This document shows positions 1 through 11,446 of a stretch of DNA of 64,000 nt, one piece after another. The stretch is from positions 62,001 to 126,000 of the forward strand of contig FWWN02000453.1 in the NCBI GenBank assembly GCA_900175165.2, given 5' to 3'. The notes below the pieces were generated by a model. That model worked only from the letters and a program-made list of their open reading frames with translations, was not told the origin of the DNA and did not search any database. The translations under genes and the position numbers were made by a program. Source of the stretch: Rhizomucor pusillus (taxonomy: Eukaryota; Mucoromycota; Mucoromycetes; Mucorales; Lichtheimiaceae). Numbering within the stretch: the first letter of the stretch is position 1; the number at the start of each line of letters is the position of its first letter.

Positions 1-2170
1 TTCCATTGATCTCGAAGATATAGCTTTGTGCACCTGATAAAACGGTCAATTCGTGGGGCTCAAGTGGATTAAATACGGATTCTAGACCATTGAAACTGAT
101 TATCAAAAGACTCCATACTGTGAAACAGTTTAACATGCCCGGCTACTCGAAAACATTTCGGAATGTCTGCATACAGCAGTTTGGGCGACTTTTATTGCCA
201 TGTCCATAAAAATGGCAAGACCCCTGCTCCTTTTCTCTCGTCCTCTTCCTCTCACAGAAATCAATGAAACAATCAAGAAGGTAAGCTAGAATGAATACTG
301 CTCAGTTTAATATACAATCGATTGAATGCTTATGTAGGATAAAGCAGGCATAAGAACATCTCTCCATTGCTTCCTTTGCATTTCAAGTCGCTTCTTGCTT
401 TTAACATCGTTTCTGGTGTCTATGAATGTCTGCATTGTTCTCTTTGGCTTATCAAGTCGAGGTTTCCTTCCCAACATGGTCTCTAATGTCGATAAATTTC
501 CTCTGTCGTTCTCTTTTGTTTATGACTGTAATGATTTAATGACACCCCGGTGCAAACTCGGCGCCCCTTTCCTCCCAAATCCGCTCACTCCTGACGTATT
601 TTTATACTTAACCAGCACTTGCCCGCCTCACCGGCAGACACAGTGAATTGATCCTGCTCCTGTAGCATAAAATGACAATGCTACTAAAGCTAGTCTAAGT
701 CCTTGAACCGTAACTGAATCTAATAAATTCCTACGATTGACGTCATATTTTATTCAATGAAATAACCTAGAACGTTGTTTCAGCCATTTTTTTTGGGAGG
801 TGCGTGTCCGTTGCTACCCACGGAAAACTGTCGCATTGGTCAGTTATATGCAGTTTACCAATCTGTTCTCTCGAATTGCATCCTTGTCTCAAGCGGATTC
901 GGCAATCATCCTCACTTTTGCGTCTGACTCTGCCTTTCGTCACCTTGGCCCAACTCGTCCTCGAAGTCATGCTCTCTATCTGGCGCGCACACAGATGATT
1001 TGCCTTTCCATTTTGAATACAGTCAGCATTTTCTGGTTTGCTTTACAAGAGTCCTATGGATGCGAAAGGTTAAAATACAATGGAATGGTAGATTCATGAT
1101 AGATCTTTGTTGGTCTTTCTGGGTCATGTCCATGCCCAGCAACGTGTCCTTGGATTTTATTCAAGATGGGTTGAGAAAAACCTGGTGCATAACTAGGAGT
1201 GGGAAGTGTCGCATTTTCACCGAGGCTTTTTAGCCTCTCGATACGATGCGCAGGCAGCCGATGATTTTGCGGACGACTGTGAAAAAGCCAAGTCTTCCTC
1301 TCTTGGTTGGACTTCGCTTACAATTGTTACTCATGCTTGCAGAACGAACGAATAGCTGCGCAAGAAAAGATAACCAGTAAATGCTTAGAGGATGTGGAAT
1401 GTTTGCCAAGCAGAGAAACGATTGCTTCTTTTGTTAATCGAAGGAGATGATAGAGCTGGTTTTGCGATACAGTGGAAGCAACCAAGGTTAATACCCTAGA
1501 ACAAGCAGGATAATTCGTTGTAGAGTGTATTCTATAGTAAACAGAGAAAGCGCAATAAACGCAAGAAACGATTGTCAATCGACATGCTTATATATACGTT
1601 TCTTGGCCCTAAAGCTACCATCTTTCACCGCCTTCTTGGCGACTTGACTATCAGGCTTTTTGACTTGGCTCGAGTTCGTCGTCAATCCATTTCCGGGGCA
1701 GGTGGACCAGGTTCGCTTGGCTGTCCAATTCGAGTGAGGTGGCTCATTTTCGTGGGATGGCCCAGACCAGTAGCCAATTTTGGCTGGGCCTGATCAAATT
1801 CAACTTCCAGCATTGTGAGAAATTGCTTCGAGACATCAGCAGCTGACAATTGCAGAAAGGGGCACGTGCACCGGAGGCTATCGCACGGCTTATCTTGAAA
1901 TGGTTCTGTTTAATGGAACGCTCAATGCGAACACAATGAAGCATGTGCCATCTATCCAGCCAATCATCTGTGCTTTTGCCCTCCATGCTCTTCTTCGACT
2001 CGATCTTCTTGGACAGATCATCTTTGCAACGAGCCTGACCTCCTTTCCCCAGCTCGCTCCGCGCTCACTTTCCCCTAGCATGGATGACACTTAATAAACC
2101 ATCTCTCTTTTTCCTCTTGTTCTTGTTCTTTTCCTTTCTTTTGTTTATTCATCTTTTTTATTTTCTCCGA
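1..2170. other. Stretch without a recognisable gene
   Basis: I found no reading frame here that reads like a conserved protein on either strand; the open frames are short and have no family resemblance or convincing splice context. A bulged inverted repeat lies at 1759-1790 (GGCCC...GGGCC outside, AGCCAA/TTGGCT inside). The last few hundred bases before 2171 are pyrimidine-rich, as fungal promoters often are, and probably serve the gene starting there. Confidence 0.5.
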
Positions 2171-2683
2171 ATGGCCACGATTTGCACTTCGACCGTTGAA
2201 CACGACACATCCGCGTGGCCCAGCCGTTATTATGGGCGGACGAGACACATCGATGTGGAAAAGCTATATCAAGAAATCATGGCCAAAGCGAACCAGAAAC
2301 GACGGGTCAGCTTCGATACAAAGGAACCCGCAGTCTACATATATGAACCTGAATTCGAGACCCCATCCTCCCCGCGGCCCTTGCATACGATGGAGAAGGA
2401 GAGATGGCCGGAGCGTCCAACCCTGTACATTTCTTCAGCAACACAGCGGCTTTACAATGTAACCCCAATATTGAACGAAAACTACTCGCCATATACCCCG
2501 TCATCACCAGTATCATTGTCGTCCTCATCCTCGTCCTCGTCCTCGTCATCATCCTCGTCTATCGACACCGATCATCAGCAAACCTCAAAACGTAAAACAC
2601 CCGCACAGACCTTTGGTCACCGTGTACGCGCCTCTTTCGACCGCATTCGGCCATCTTCTTTCATCACGCTCCGCAAAAAGTAA
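2171..2683 (+). CDS. Small hypothetical protein with RVSF motif and Ser run
   Basis: A single-exon frame of 170 codons starting at MATICTS. I chose this ATG because the in-frame extension upstream encodes only Phe/Leu-rich translation of a T-rich promoter tract. I do not recognise the family. Visible features: a basic KRRVSF at about residue 41-46, which fits the RVxF docking pattern for protein phosphatase 1; an acidic, tyrosine-rich patch (YIYEPEFETP) directly after it; a 14-residue serine run near residues 117-130; and a basic C-terminal tail ending in LRKK. The order basic, RVSF, acidic and low-complexity suggests a disordered regulatory protein, but the PP1 link is inference only. It converges on the zinc-finger gene on the other strand, with about 200 bases between the stops. 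Confidence 0.55.
   Translation: MATICTSTVEHDTSAWPSRYYGRTRHIDVEKLYQEIMAKANQKRRVSFDTKEPAVYIYEPEFETPSSPRPLHTMEKERWPERPTLYISSATQRLYNVTPILNENYSPYTPSSPVSLSSSSSSSSSSSSSSIDTDHQQTSKRKTPAQTFGHRVRASFDRIRPSSFITLRKK
2519..2560 (+). repeat. Serine-codon microsatellite (TCN)n
   Basis: Fourteen consecutive serine codons using TCG, TCC, TCA and TCT. The mixed codons mean this is a protein-level homopolymer and not a pure DNA slippage repeat. Confidence 0.85.
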
Positions 2684-2890
2684 CCATTCGGTTACATTCA
2701 TCCCATTCGTTTCATTACATTTTTTTAATTAATCCGTCGTTACATTCTTTTTTTTTTCTTGTCATGTTTGCTTGTTGTACATGTAGGATATTTATATGTA
2801 AAAAGATTTGCAATTGCAGAAAGGAAATTCCCAGTATGGCCAATTTTAGATACGTTTTGATTTCTTTCGTTTATGTAAGCTATTTTCTCT

Positions 2891-4813
2891 TTACATTGGA
2901 ATATCTCCAGGCTTGTTGTAATAAAGGGTATACTGGTTGTGATGCTGCTTCTCCTCTGGTCCAGCATTCTCATACCACAGACAAGCATTCAGCATCCTGT
3001 CTGCGTTGGCAAACGCCTCAGCTGCTGTCTGTACAAAGTTCTTGTTTCGTAAAGATTGCTGGCTTTCCAACAGGCGACCGAAATCGGCGACTTTTTGGCG
3101 CAAAGCTTCAAACTGTTTTTCAACTTGCTTTGCTTGTTTCTGCTTCATTGATCGCAGCTGCTGCTGACTGGGTTCCCTCGTACTGCTACGGCTACCACCG
3201 CCACCGACAACAGCACCGCCGCCGCCGCTGCTGTTAGCAATCACATCAGGATAAATCTGTGGCTGTTGATGCTGGTGTTGATGTTGATGTTGATGCTGAT
3301 GCTGGTGATGGTGAGGTATAAACGGTGGATGTGGATGGCGATGGACTAGGGTGATGTGGCCCGTCTTTTTACTAAGATCAATGATAATCGTTAACGCTCC
3401 AGCGCAATCATATCGGTTCATTGCTTTTGATCCATCCCCTTTCCGCGGCTTTGCTGTATCTGCACGTTGGGAACAATAGTATCGTAGCGTGGACAATGTT
3501 TCCGGTGCCTTGGTAGATCGTCGCTTATCTTTCATGCTAAAGTTGAACCGTGTCCCCTCCAGAATATGCTCGCAAATTCCTCGTCCCAACTGCGTAAATC
3601 CAGCTTCTGGGCCGAGACGAGTAATTAACGGTGTTATATCGACAACATACTGTTTCCGATCGAACTCCGTCTCTTGTTGAAGTGCATGCACGAACGCCTC
3701 TAATGATAAGGTTTCCTGATTGGCAATATTTGGGTTGCTCCGGCCGCCGCCTGTGCGTCTAGAAGCTATCTCTTGCTTGCTTGCAGTACCTTGCTTCGAA
3801 GTTGAGTTACGCGTAGGTAATTGCTCCTGTTGTCTCGCAGATACAGCTGGTCGACTGAGGCTGGGCATGGCGGTAGTGACAGATGGCAATGTAGGAGGTG
3901 CATGATTAGGAGATGGAGATGGCTGTTGGTGCTGCTGCTGCGGCGGCGGTTGTTGTTGTTGCTGCTGCTGCTGTTGCTGCTGCTGTTGTCGATTGTGAGT
4001 ATGATTGTGATGGTGTTGATGCTGGGAAGGATGTTGATATAGTGGATCCTGAGGTAATGCCAGGGTAGGGTGCGTTAGATGTTGCGGTTGATGACCAAGC
4101 GGCTGCTGTGGAGTGTGCAACGCGGCGGGTTGATAATAACTGGTTGTTTTATTGCCTTGGTATCCAGGAACGATGGAAGAGGACGACAAGGAGGATGCAA
4201 GGTCCCGCGGAGATACATTGGTTTGTGGAGATGAGGTCGACTGTTGAGTATGGTTAGGATGAGATACTCGCAAAGGCGCGGGTGTCTGCAGCGGATGGGG
4301 CGACAATTGTTGTTGCAAATGGTGTTGCTGAGCCTGGTATTGCTGCTGATATTGCGAAAATTTGCCGTACCTACGATAATCGTCATAGACTTCTCCGTAT
4401 CTCTCCATATGCTGCTTCCGCTTTTGAAATTCACGAGATCGACACAAATCGCATATCTTGTAGTCTAAACTGGACTCTCTTTGGAAAAGCGAGATATGCC
4501 GAAAACTCTGGCAGTGCTCGCAAAAGGCGGAATCCTGACTTGGAGTTGATGCCATCATTCCTGGAGGTGCACCGTCTCGACGCTGGCTGCTTGCTGCATT
4601 CACTCCTCCATTGCCTGCCGCGTTGGCACTCGCCGGTGATGACTGTGGTTGATTGTGGGTATGATGTGGTATGTTAGCAGTAATGTGAGGAGCGCTGCCT
4701 GGCATTCCGGGAAACGGTTGGTGATTCATTATTGGCGGTTTAGGCTGCCCCTTGGCAGGAAGAGGCGTAGGGTATCCATGAGGTTGAAAGGCGCGAGGAG
4801 GGCCGTGTGACAT
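2891..4813 (-). CDS. PolyQ zinc-finger protein, WRKY-GCM1/FLYWCH-like
   Basis: One long uninterrupted frame of 640 aa, starting at MSHGPPRAF. In order: a Pro/Gly/His-rich N-terminus; a four-cysteine cluster (CEHC ... CDLC, about residues 93-120) like a zinc ribbon; long Gln/His-rich low-complexity sequence with a 12-residue Gln run; and, around residues 370-490, a globular region in which YYCSQ, YDCAGAL and LVHRHPHPP follow each other. A C...C...HxH order with a Tyr before the first Cys is the pattern of the WRKY-GCM1 zinc-finger superfamily (FAR1, FLYWCH, GCM), so DNA binding is likely. A Gly-rich stretch and a predicted coiled coil (QLRSMKQKQAKQVEKQFEAL) close the protein. The family is assigned from motif order alone. 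No transposase is seen beside it, so it looks like a domesticated or resident regulator and not part of a transposon. Confidence 0.6.
   Translation of the reverse strand: MSHGPPRAFQPHGYPTPLPAKGQPKPPIMNHQPFPGMPGSAPHITANIPHHTHNQPQSSPASANAAGNGGVNAASSQRRDGAPPGMMASTPSQDSAFCEHCQSFRHISLFQRESSLDYKICDLCRSREFQKRKQHMERYGEVYDDYRRYGKFSQYQQQYQAQQHHLQQQLSPHPLQTPAPLRVSHPNHTQQSTSSPQTNVSPRDLASSLSSSSIVPGYQGNKTTSYYQPAALHTPQQPLGHQPQHLTHPTLALPQDPLYQHPSQHQHHHNHTHNRQQQQQQQQQQQQQPPPQQQHQQPSPSPNHAPPTLPSVTTAMPSLSRPAVSARQQEQLPTRNSTSKQGTASKQEIASRRTGGGRSNPNIANQETLSLEAFVHALQQETEFDRKQYVVDITPLITRLGPEAGFTQLGRGICEHILEGTRFNFSMKDKRRSTKAPETLSTLRYYCSQRADTAKPRKGDGSKAMNRYDCAGALTIIIDLSKKTGHITLVHRHPHPPFIPHHHQHQHQHQHQHQHQQPQIYPDVIANSSGGGGAVVGGGGSRSSTREPSQQQLRSMKQKQAKQVEKQFEALRQKVADFGRLLESQQSLRNKNFVQTAAEAFANADRMLNACLWYENAGPEEKQHHNQYTLYYNKPGDIPM
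3950..3989 (-). repeat. CAG/CAA polyglutamine tract
   Basis: About twelve consecutive Gln codons of mixed CAA and CAG in the zinc-finger gene, followed by prolines and more glutamines. A CAT/CAC-based His-Gln run of similar kind lies near 3265-3310. Confidence 0.8.
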
Positions 4814-6511
<1,698 letters not shown>

Positions 6512-6586
6512 AAAATGAACCCGACATTTTGTACAACGCACTTTCTTTGTTCTTTTAACTCTCCAACACCTCTCCCCTTACCACAG

Positions 6587-7945
6587 ATGTCTACACTCGC
6601 CCAGCATAATGAAAAAAGCTCACCATTGCCAACGCAGCCTATGCCTATGCAGCAGACTCAAGTGTGTCGAATATGTCTCGAAAAGGACCTAAAGTCGTCA
6701 CTCATCTCTCCTTGCAAATGCAAGGGCTCAATGTAACGTTGAGGTTGCTTGCTGCATAAAGTAGACGGTAGCTGACCATTAGAGTTACGATAGAAAATAC
6801 GTGCATGCTCACTGTATAGCATCCTGGAGAAGGTCACTTTCACAAACTGGTCGACAGCGCGAGCTCTATCATTGCTCGCTCTGCAGGCATAAATTTCTAG
6901 TGCGACAACACAGGCCGTGGGCAGCACTCTTGAACTACAGAGGTAATGCAAACAACATGCCCTACTGTATGTAAATGTGACCTAACGCATAGCTTTAGCT
7001 GTGAGAGCAGCAATGACCTTGATTATCCTTATTACTCTCCTGATACCTGCCGGTAAGGATCAGCGTTGAAAAGAAAAGATAAAATGATACATTAAAGTAA
7101 CCTCCTTGAAACAATCTTCTCCCGCGGCCCCAATTTTAGGTACACTCATGAAGGCATTTATTCATTTATCTCTGCAAGTAGCGAACCAGCCAGGCGGCTT
7201 ATCAGATCTATTGACATCTGGTACTTTAATCAAAATGTTCCTGTCGTCAATTCGAAAATCTACGCGCAGGACTGTGGACGTGGATTTAGCAACTCCTCGA
7301 AGAGTCCTCTACACACCATTTCCCGTCTGCTTCAACAGTTCTACACACACTGATACCCACGCACTCGTGTCAAGCAATATACTATATTACTTTCTTTTCC
7401 CGTTCGCAGACGAGAGACTTTGGCGCCTTATCCTTTGTCGCCTTGAACATTTCCATCTCGGCTTTTTCCTCCTCGGCAGCATCAACAATGTCTGGTTCAC
7501 CTACAAAGTTTTGAACGACATGTTTGATATCATTCTCGCAGTTCAGCATCACCCTGAACACGGTCAAGAAGCCGATATCGTTAATGCAGTTGCAGCCGTT
7601 GCTGTCGCAACAAACAACAATGCGCGCTTTGAAAGGTTTACGAGGAGCGCAGGCAAAATCATCAAGGGATTTCTTCTAACTTATTGCTGCTCGCTCGTTG
7701 TGCTATTCTGGATCCATTTTAATCTATTTGCATTCCACATTGACACCCATCCAAATGACGCCGAAGAGCAGACATACAACTCGCGCCAATTTGTTGCTGA
7801 ACTGCCTCTGTGGACGTTTCGATGGGTCACGCTAGGTGTAGCAGTTGGCGATTTTGCGTCTCGAGGAATATATAACTGGCTCGCGCAATTGACAAACTGC
7901 ATTGATGACGAAGAAGTCGTCTCGTTACCAGAAAACAAAGAATAA
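6587..7945 (+). CDS. RING-CH (RINGv) membrane E3 ubiquitin ligase
   Basis: Membrane-anchored ubiquitin ligase of the MARCH/Doa10-type RING-CH class. Exons: 6587-6732, 6794-6942, then a short exon ending at 7052, then 7140-7945. The third exon can start at 6999 or 7011; both acceptors keep frame and give 384 or 380 aa. The RINGv is split over exons 1 and 2: CRIC at residue 27, CKCKGS, then KYVHAHC and YHCSLC, i.e. the C4HC3 order that defines RING-CH as opposed to classic RING or PHD. Four likely membrane segments follow: one in exon 3 (LIILITLLIP), then FHLGFFLLGSINNVWF, FLLTYCCSLVVLFWIHF and a weaker WVTLGVAVGDF. An extra intron around 7300-7410 is possible, since the sequence there is less protein-like and ends in a good acceptor. 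ER or other endomembrane location is inferred. Confidence 0.85.
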
Positions 7946-8261
7946 ACAGACTTTGATATGCATATGCGTAAAAAACATTGCTTACGGAAGCAAAGTGATA
8001 CATACTTTCCATATCTCAGATGTTTAGTTGTCACCTGTCATCGAGCATATTATTATGCATATAAGCGATATCGAGTTCTTTGCATCATCTGCAATATCTA
8101 CTATACAGATAAAGCGGTTTTGAAGTGAAAATGATCTGCAAAGCGTTGACGACTGTGAATGATACCATGAACGTAATGCTTAGCTTTTAAAGAGTTTCCA
8201 AACATCTTTTAGACCAAAGTGCGTTGTAGAGCGAAAGGACAAAATAACTCCTTTTTTATTC
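7946..8261. other. Convergent 3' flank
   Basis: AT-rich spacer between the stops of the RING-CH gene and RPS3, which point towards each other. No gene or structured RNA was recognised. Confidence 0.6.
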
Positions 8262-9274
8262 TTATGCTTCGACAGGCTGAGCAGGTTCAGCGGGTCTGCC
8301 AAAGTCCTGGGTAATGGCTTCGGTGATGGGAGTCTCTTCCTTGGGTTCCAAGATGGTAATGACATCGGGAAGAGGGTTGCGAGGTCCTTGGCGACCAGTG
8401 GGGTCGTTGTCCAACATAATCTTGACCTTGATACCGAGGACACCCTGGCGAAGCAAGACGTGACGGACGGCGGTGACGATGAAGTCGCGAGTGGGCTGAC
8501 CAGAGTGGATCATGAAACCGTCGCCGAACTTCATGGCCTTGGCACGGGCAGCACGAAGCTTACCGGAGACGACAACTTCGCAACCCTTAGCACCGGATTC
8601 CATAACGAAACGGACAACACCGTAGCAAGCACGACGGACGGCCAAACCGTTGAGAAGCTTGAACTTAACGGATTCGGCTTGAGCAATGGCGCAGAGGCCG
8701 CGGTTCTGCACGCGCTCAGCGTACAACTCGACAGTGTTTTCGGGGAAGCGGAAACGCTTCTGGACAAGGGTGGTCAACTCACGAATGCGGCGACCCTTCT
8801 CGCCGAGAACGTTTTGGGTGTGAGTGGCACGGATGATGATTCTAAAACGGTTGTTCTAGATCAATATATTTGCCGTTTCTATCTTCCTCTCCACAATCAC
8901 TGCAAGAAAAAAAAAAACATACTCGGTGCGGGCGGGAGTGACACGGACTTCAACACCGGCGTAGCCATCTTCGGCCAACTCGCGGGTGAGGAATTCGTTC
9001 AATTCGGCATAGAAGACACCGTCGGCGACCTAGCAACAGCGTGTGAGATCGACTAACGCTCTAAAAATCCAACTGCATTGCAAATTACTTACGAACTATT
9101 GAAATTGGCGGTAGGCACATATGGTAGATAAAATTGCACATGTTAGCTTCCATACGTTGACCCATCCATCCATCCCGTCATCCATTCAATCCATCCAGCA
9201 TATCCATCTGTCTCATTGCTTAGCAACCGGACCTTTCTCTTCTTGGAGATGTTAGCAGCGGCAGCAGCGGCCAT
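8262..9274 (-). CDS. RPS3: Ribosomal protein uS3 (40S subunit)
   Basis: Component of the 40S ribosomal subunit at the mRNA entry site. Four exons on the minus strand: 9233-9274, a 3-nt exon at 9093-9095, 8923-9029 and 8262-8841; together 732 nt, 243 aa, the normal length. Exon 1 gives an Ala-rich start and NISKKRK; the microexon supplies Phe; exon 3 begins [13 protein letters not shown]; exon 3 ends inside TRTE at a GTATGT donor and exon 4 continues [23 protein letters not shown], the KH domain with its GxxG-like loop. The C-terminal part ([47 protein letters not shown]) is typical of uS3. KRKFVADG is nearly invariant in eukaryotes, which is why the microexon is needed. The first donor, GTCCGG, is weak. 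The promoter must lie in the 225 bases between this gene and the end of the PacC gene. Confidence 0.95.
9093..9095 (-). other. RPS3: 3-nt microexon (TTC, Phe) of RPS3
   Basis: On the minus strand the bases read ...TTTCAATAG|TTC|GTAAGT..., an acceptor directly followed by one codon and a consensus donor. An in-frame TAG sits right before TTC, so an exon encoding this Phe cannot be longer at its 5' side. All flanking exon junctions are phase 0. See findings. Confidence 0.65.
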
Positions 9275-9499
9275 ATTAGCGTTCGTTCAGAAAAAAGGAA
9301 GGATCAAACATTCGCTGGACAGGAAGCTACTTTGGACCCGTCCCGCGGGATTTGAAACAGTTGGGCTGCTTTTGTGTGTGCAGGCACATTTCCCGATTTT
9401 TTGGTTGAACACATTTTTTGTTTAATTGTCAGCCATCGACAAGCGCTTGTGATAGAGAAATACAACTGATCACTTTATAACAGCTCTTTAACAACTAAA

Positions 9500-11446
9500 C
9501 TATTCAACAGATACAAGCGGACTATTGATTGAAGAAACGTTAAAATATGGGTCATCTTTTAATAATCTCCTCGCAATGTGTTCCTTGCGTGATCGCGCCA
9601 GAGCATCCCACAGTTCATCAATGATACGTAGATGGCGCTCATGCTGGGTCTTTTGCCAGCTGTCTCCGTTGTCTTTAAGGGATAGCTCAGAGAGTTGGTT
9701 AGCTAGACGTGCATACGGCGAAACATCATTTTGAGCGCTGTCCTGAGCGCAGATGTCTGGTATATCGTTTGCATCGCTGTTAGTCGACTCACGATAAATT
9801 GTCAATGACTTTATATCGTCCTGCTGGCTTTCTGGAGCGACGTAGGCATTCTCGTCAGGTGGTGGTGATGATAATAACAATGATGACAATAACTCTTTCG
9901 ATTGCTTTTGACCGTCTGATGAAGTAAAAACGTTGGATAGGTGCATCAGATTTCGTTTATCAGAGTATGCATCTTTCGTTTCCTTTTCTTCCTCAGGAAT
10001 TCGTTCTGGGTGTACTTTTCCGGTTTCAAACAGATGAACAGGCTGCGGCTCGCTGCACGTTATGACAGGGCACGTAAAATCGACTGGATCAAAAGGTGCT
10101 GGTCCATCTATTGGTTCAATGTCAACGTGCACCGTTTGTTTTCCGGGTGTCCAAAAACTGGGAGAATGAGTAGCTTTCGTGGCAGCTGCAGTTGTGTCTG
10201 TAGATGAGGAGCGGGTTTCGGGTGTGGTTTGATTGATGGGAATATGGCGGTAAAGAAGCGATGCAGCTAATGGATTATCAGACGTGGCTAGATGTGAAAG
10301 GTCGTTGTTGGCAATTCCATAAAGACTAGAGCGAGGGTATAAATCATAGTCTGCATTGGAGGGTATTGTGGATGTTATAGGATCCATTTCTAACGGTGGA
10401 TATGTAGGTCCCCGATTCTGGATGTTGGACGACAGCTGCTCGAGCCAATTCTGTAGAATATCGATTTCGCTTCGAGACCCCATGGATGGTGTCCAATCGC
10501 TGTGTTGCTCCTCCAATGCAGTTGAGATTTCGTTGAGTCTATCCATCATTGCAAGATCGTATTCAGGAGAAAGTGTCTTTGTTTGCACAACCTCCTTGAT
10601 CAAATCATCGATGGGACTTTTGTTATGCTCTGCAGTAACGTCTTTTCCGAACTTTGGATAGTTCATTTTCGATGTATGATCTCCATCAGAGTCTGTTGAA
10701 GGATGGTAACTGCTGCCTTCCAGTTTTGCCTGTAGCAGTGAAGCTGAAAGTTCTGTTAAGTTTATTGGCGAGTTTGAAATACAGACGAATCATGATAACA
10801 CTGAAACTTACTTGACTGGCTTTTATCATCGACGACAGTTCCGGATGACTGCGGTGTATGCAGCAATGTAGTGTCGGCGGATCCAGCAGTCTGTTCTTTA
10901 TGTGCGGGCGTACGGCGGCGACGTACGGCCTTGTATCCAGGCTGATTGCTCATAAGTGAAGCTTGAAATACTAGGCTCAGCTTATACTTTTACTTTGAAA
11001 AACAAATATAGTAACTATACCTTTATGCTCTAAAGTATGTATCTTCTCATGCTTTTTGAGATCCTGGGGGCGTTTGAACGATTTCTTGCAGACCTGCAGC
11101 GTAAAATATTAGGTCAGAATGCTCCGTGCTGCCATGCAGCACCTTTCGTTACTCACTGTACAGCTGTATGCTAGCAATAAAAAATATTCTTAACAATCAA
11201 AATACGTCGTATATCCCTGTAGTTACAAAACTCACGTTTGAAAGGTAGATGCACTTTAATGTGACTAAGGAGATGATCTCTCTTGGCAGCCTGTGCACCG
11301 CAATCGTCCCACTTGCATTCTAGGCACAGGTTGTTTGTAGATCGTCGACCTACATGGTCGTCTGACAAGTGCTCAAGCAATGCCTCGGGATTATCAAACG
11401 TCTGGCGGCAATCAGTCCACCGGCAAGCTTGGCGAATTAGTGGCAT
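9500..11446 (-). CDS. pH-response zinc-finger transcription factor PacC/Rim101
   Basis: C2H2 transcription factor that mediates ambient alkaline pH responses in fungi. Five exons on the minus strand: 11236-11446, 11157-11170 (14 nt), 11021-11093, 10812-10970 and 9500-10752; 1710 nt, 569 aa. Three zinc fingers lie in the first 110 residues: finger 1 CRWTDC...H, finger 2 CKWDDCG...[12 protein letters not shown], finger 3 [21 protein letters not shown]. The finger-2 and finger-3 sequences, especially KRPQDLKKH, are diagnostic for PacC. The 14-nt exon encodes PYSCT, including the first Cys of finger 3, and restores the usual linker HLPFKPYSC. The long C-terminal part is low in conservation, as in the family; processing sites cannot be assigned. 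The ATG of MPLIRQ is the first in frame, but an additional 5' coding exon cannot be excluded because an AG sits just before it. Confidence 0.88.

Noticed and set aside
8388..9056. Long plus-strand frame opposite RPS3
   Set aside because: Shadow of the highly biased codon use of the ribosomal protein gene; no family resemblance, while the minus strand is clearly uS3.
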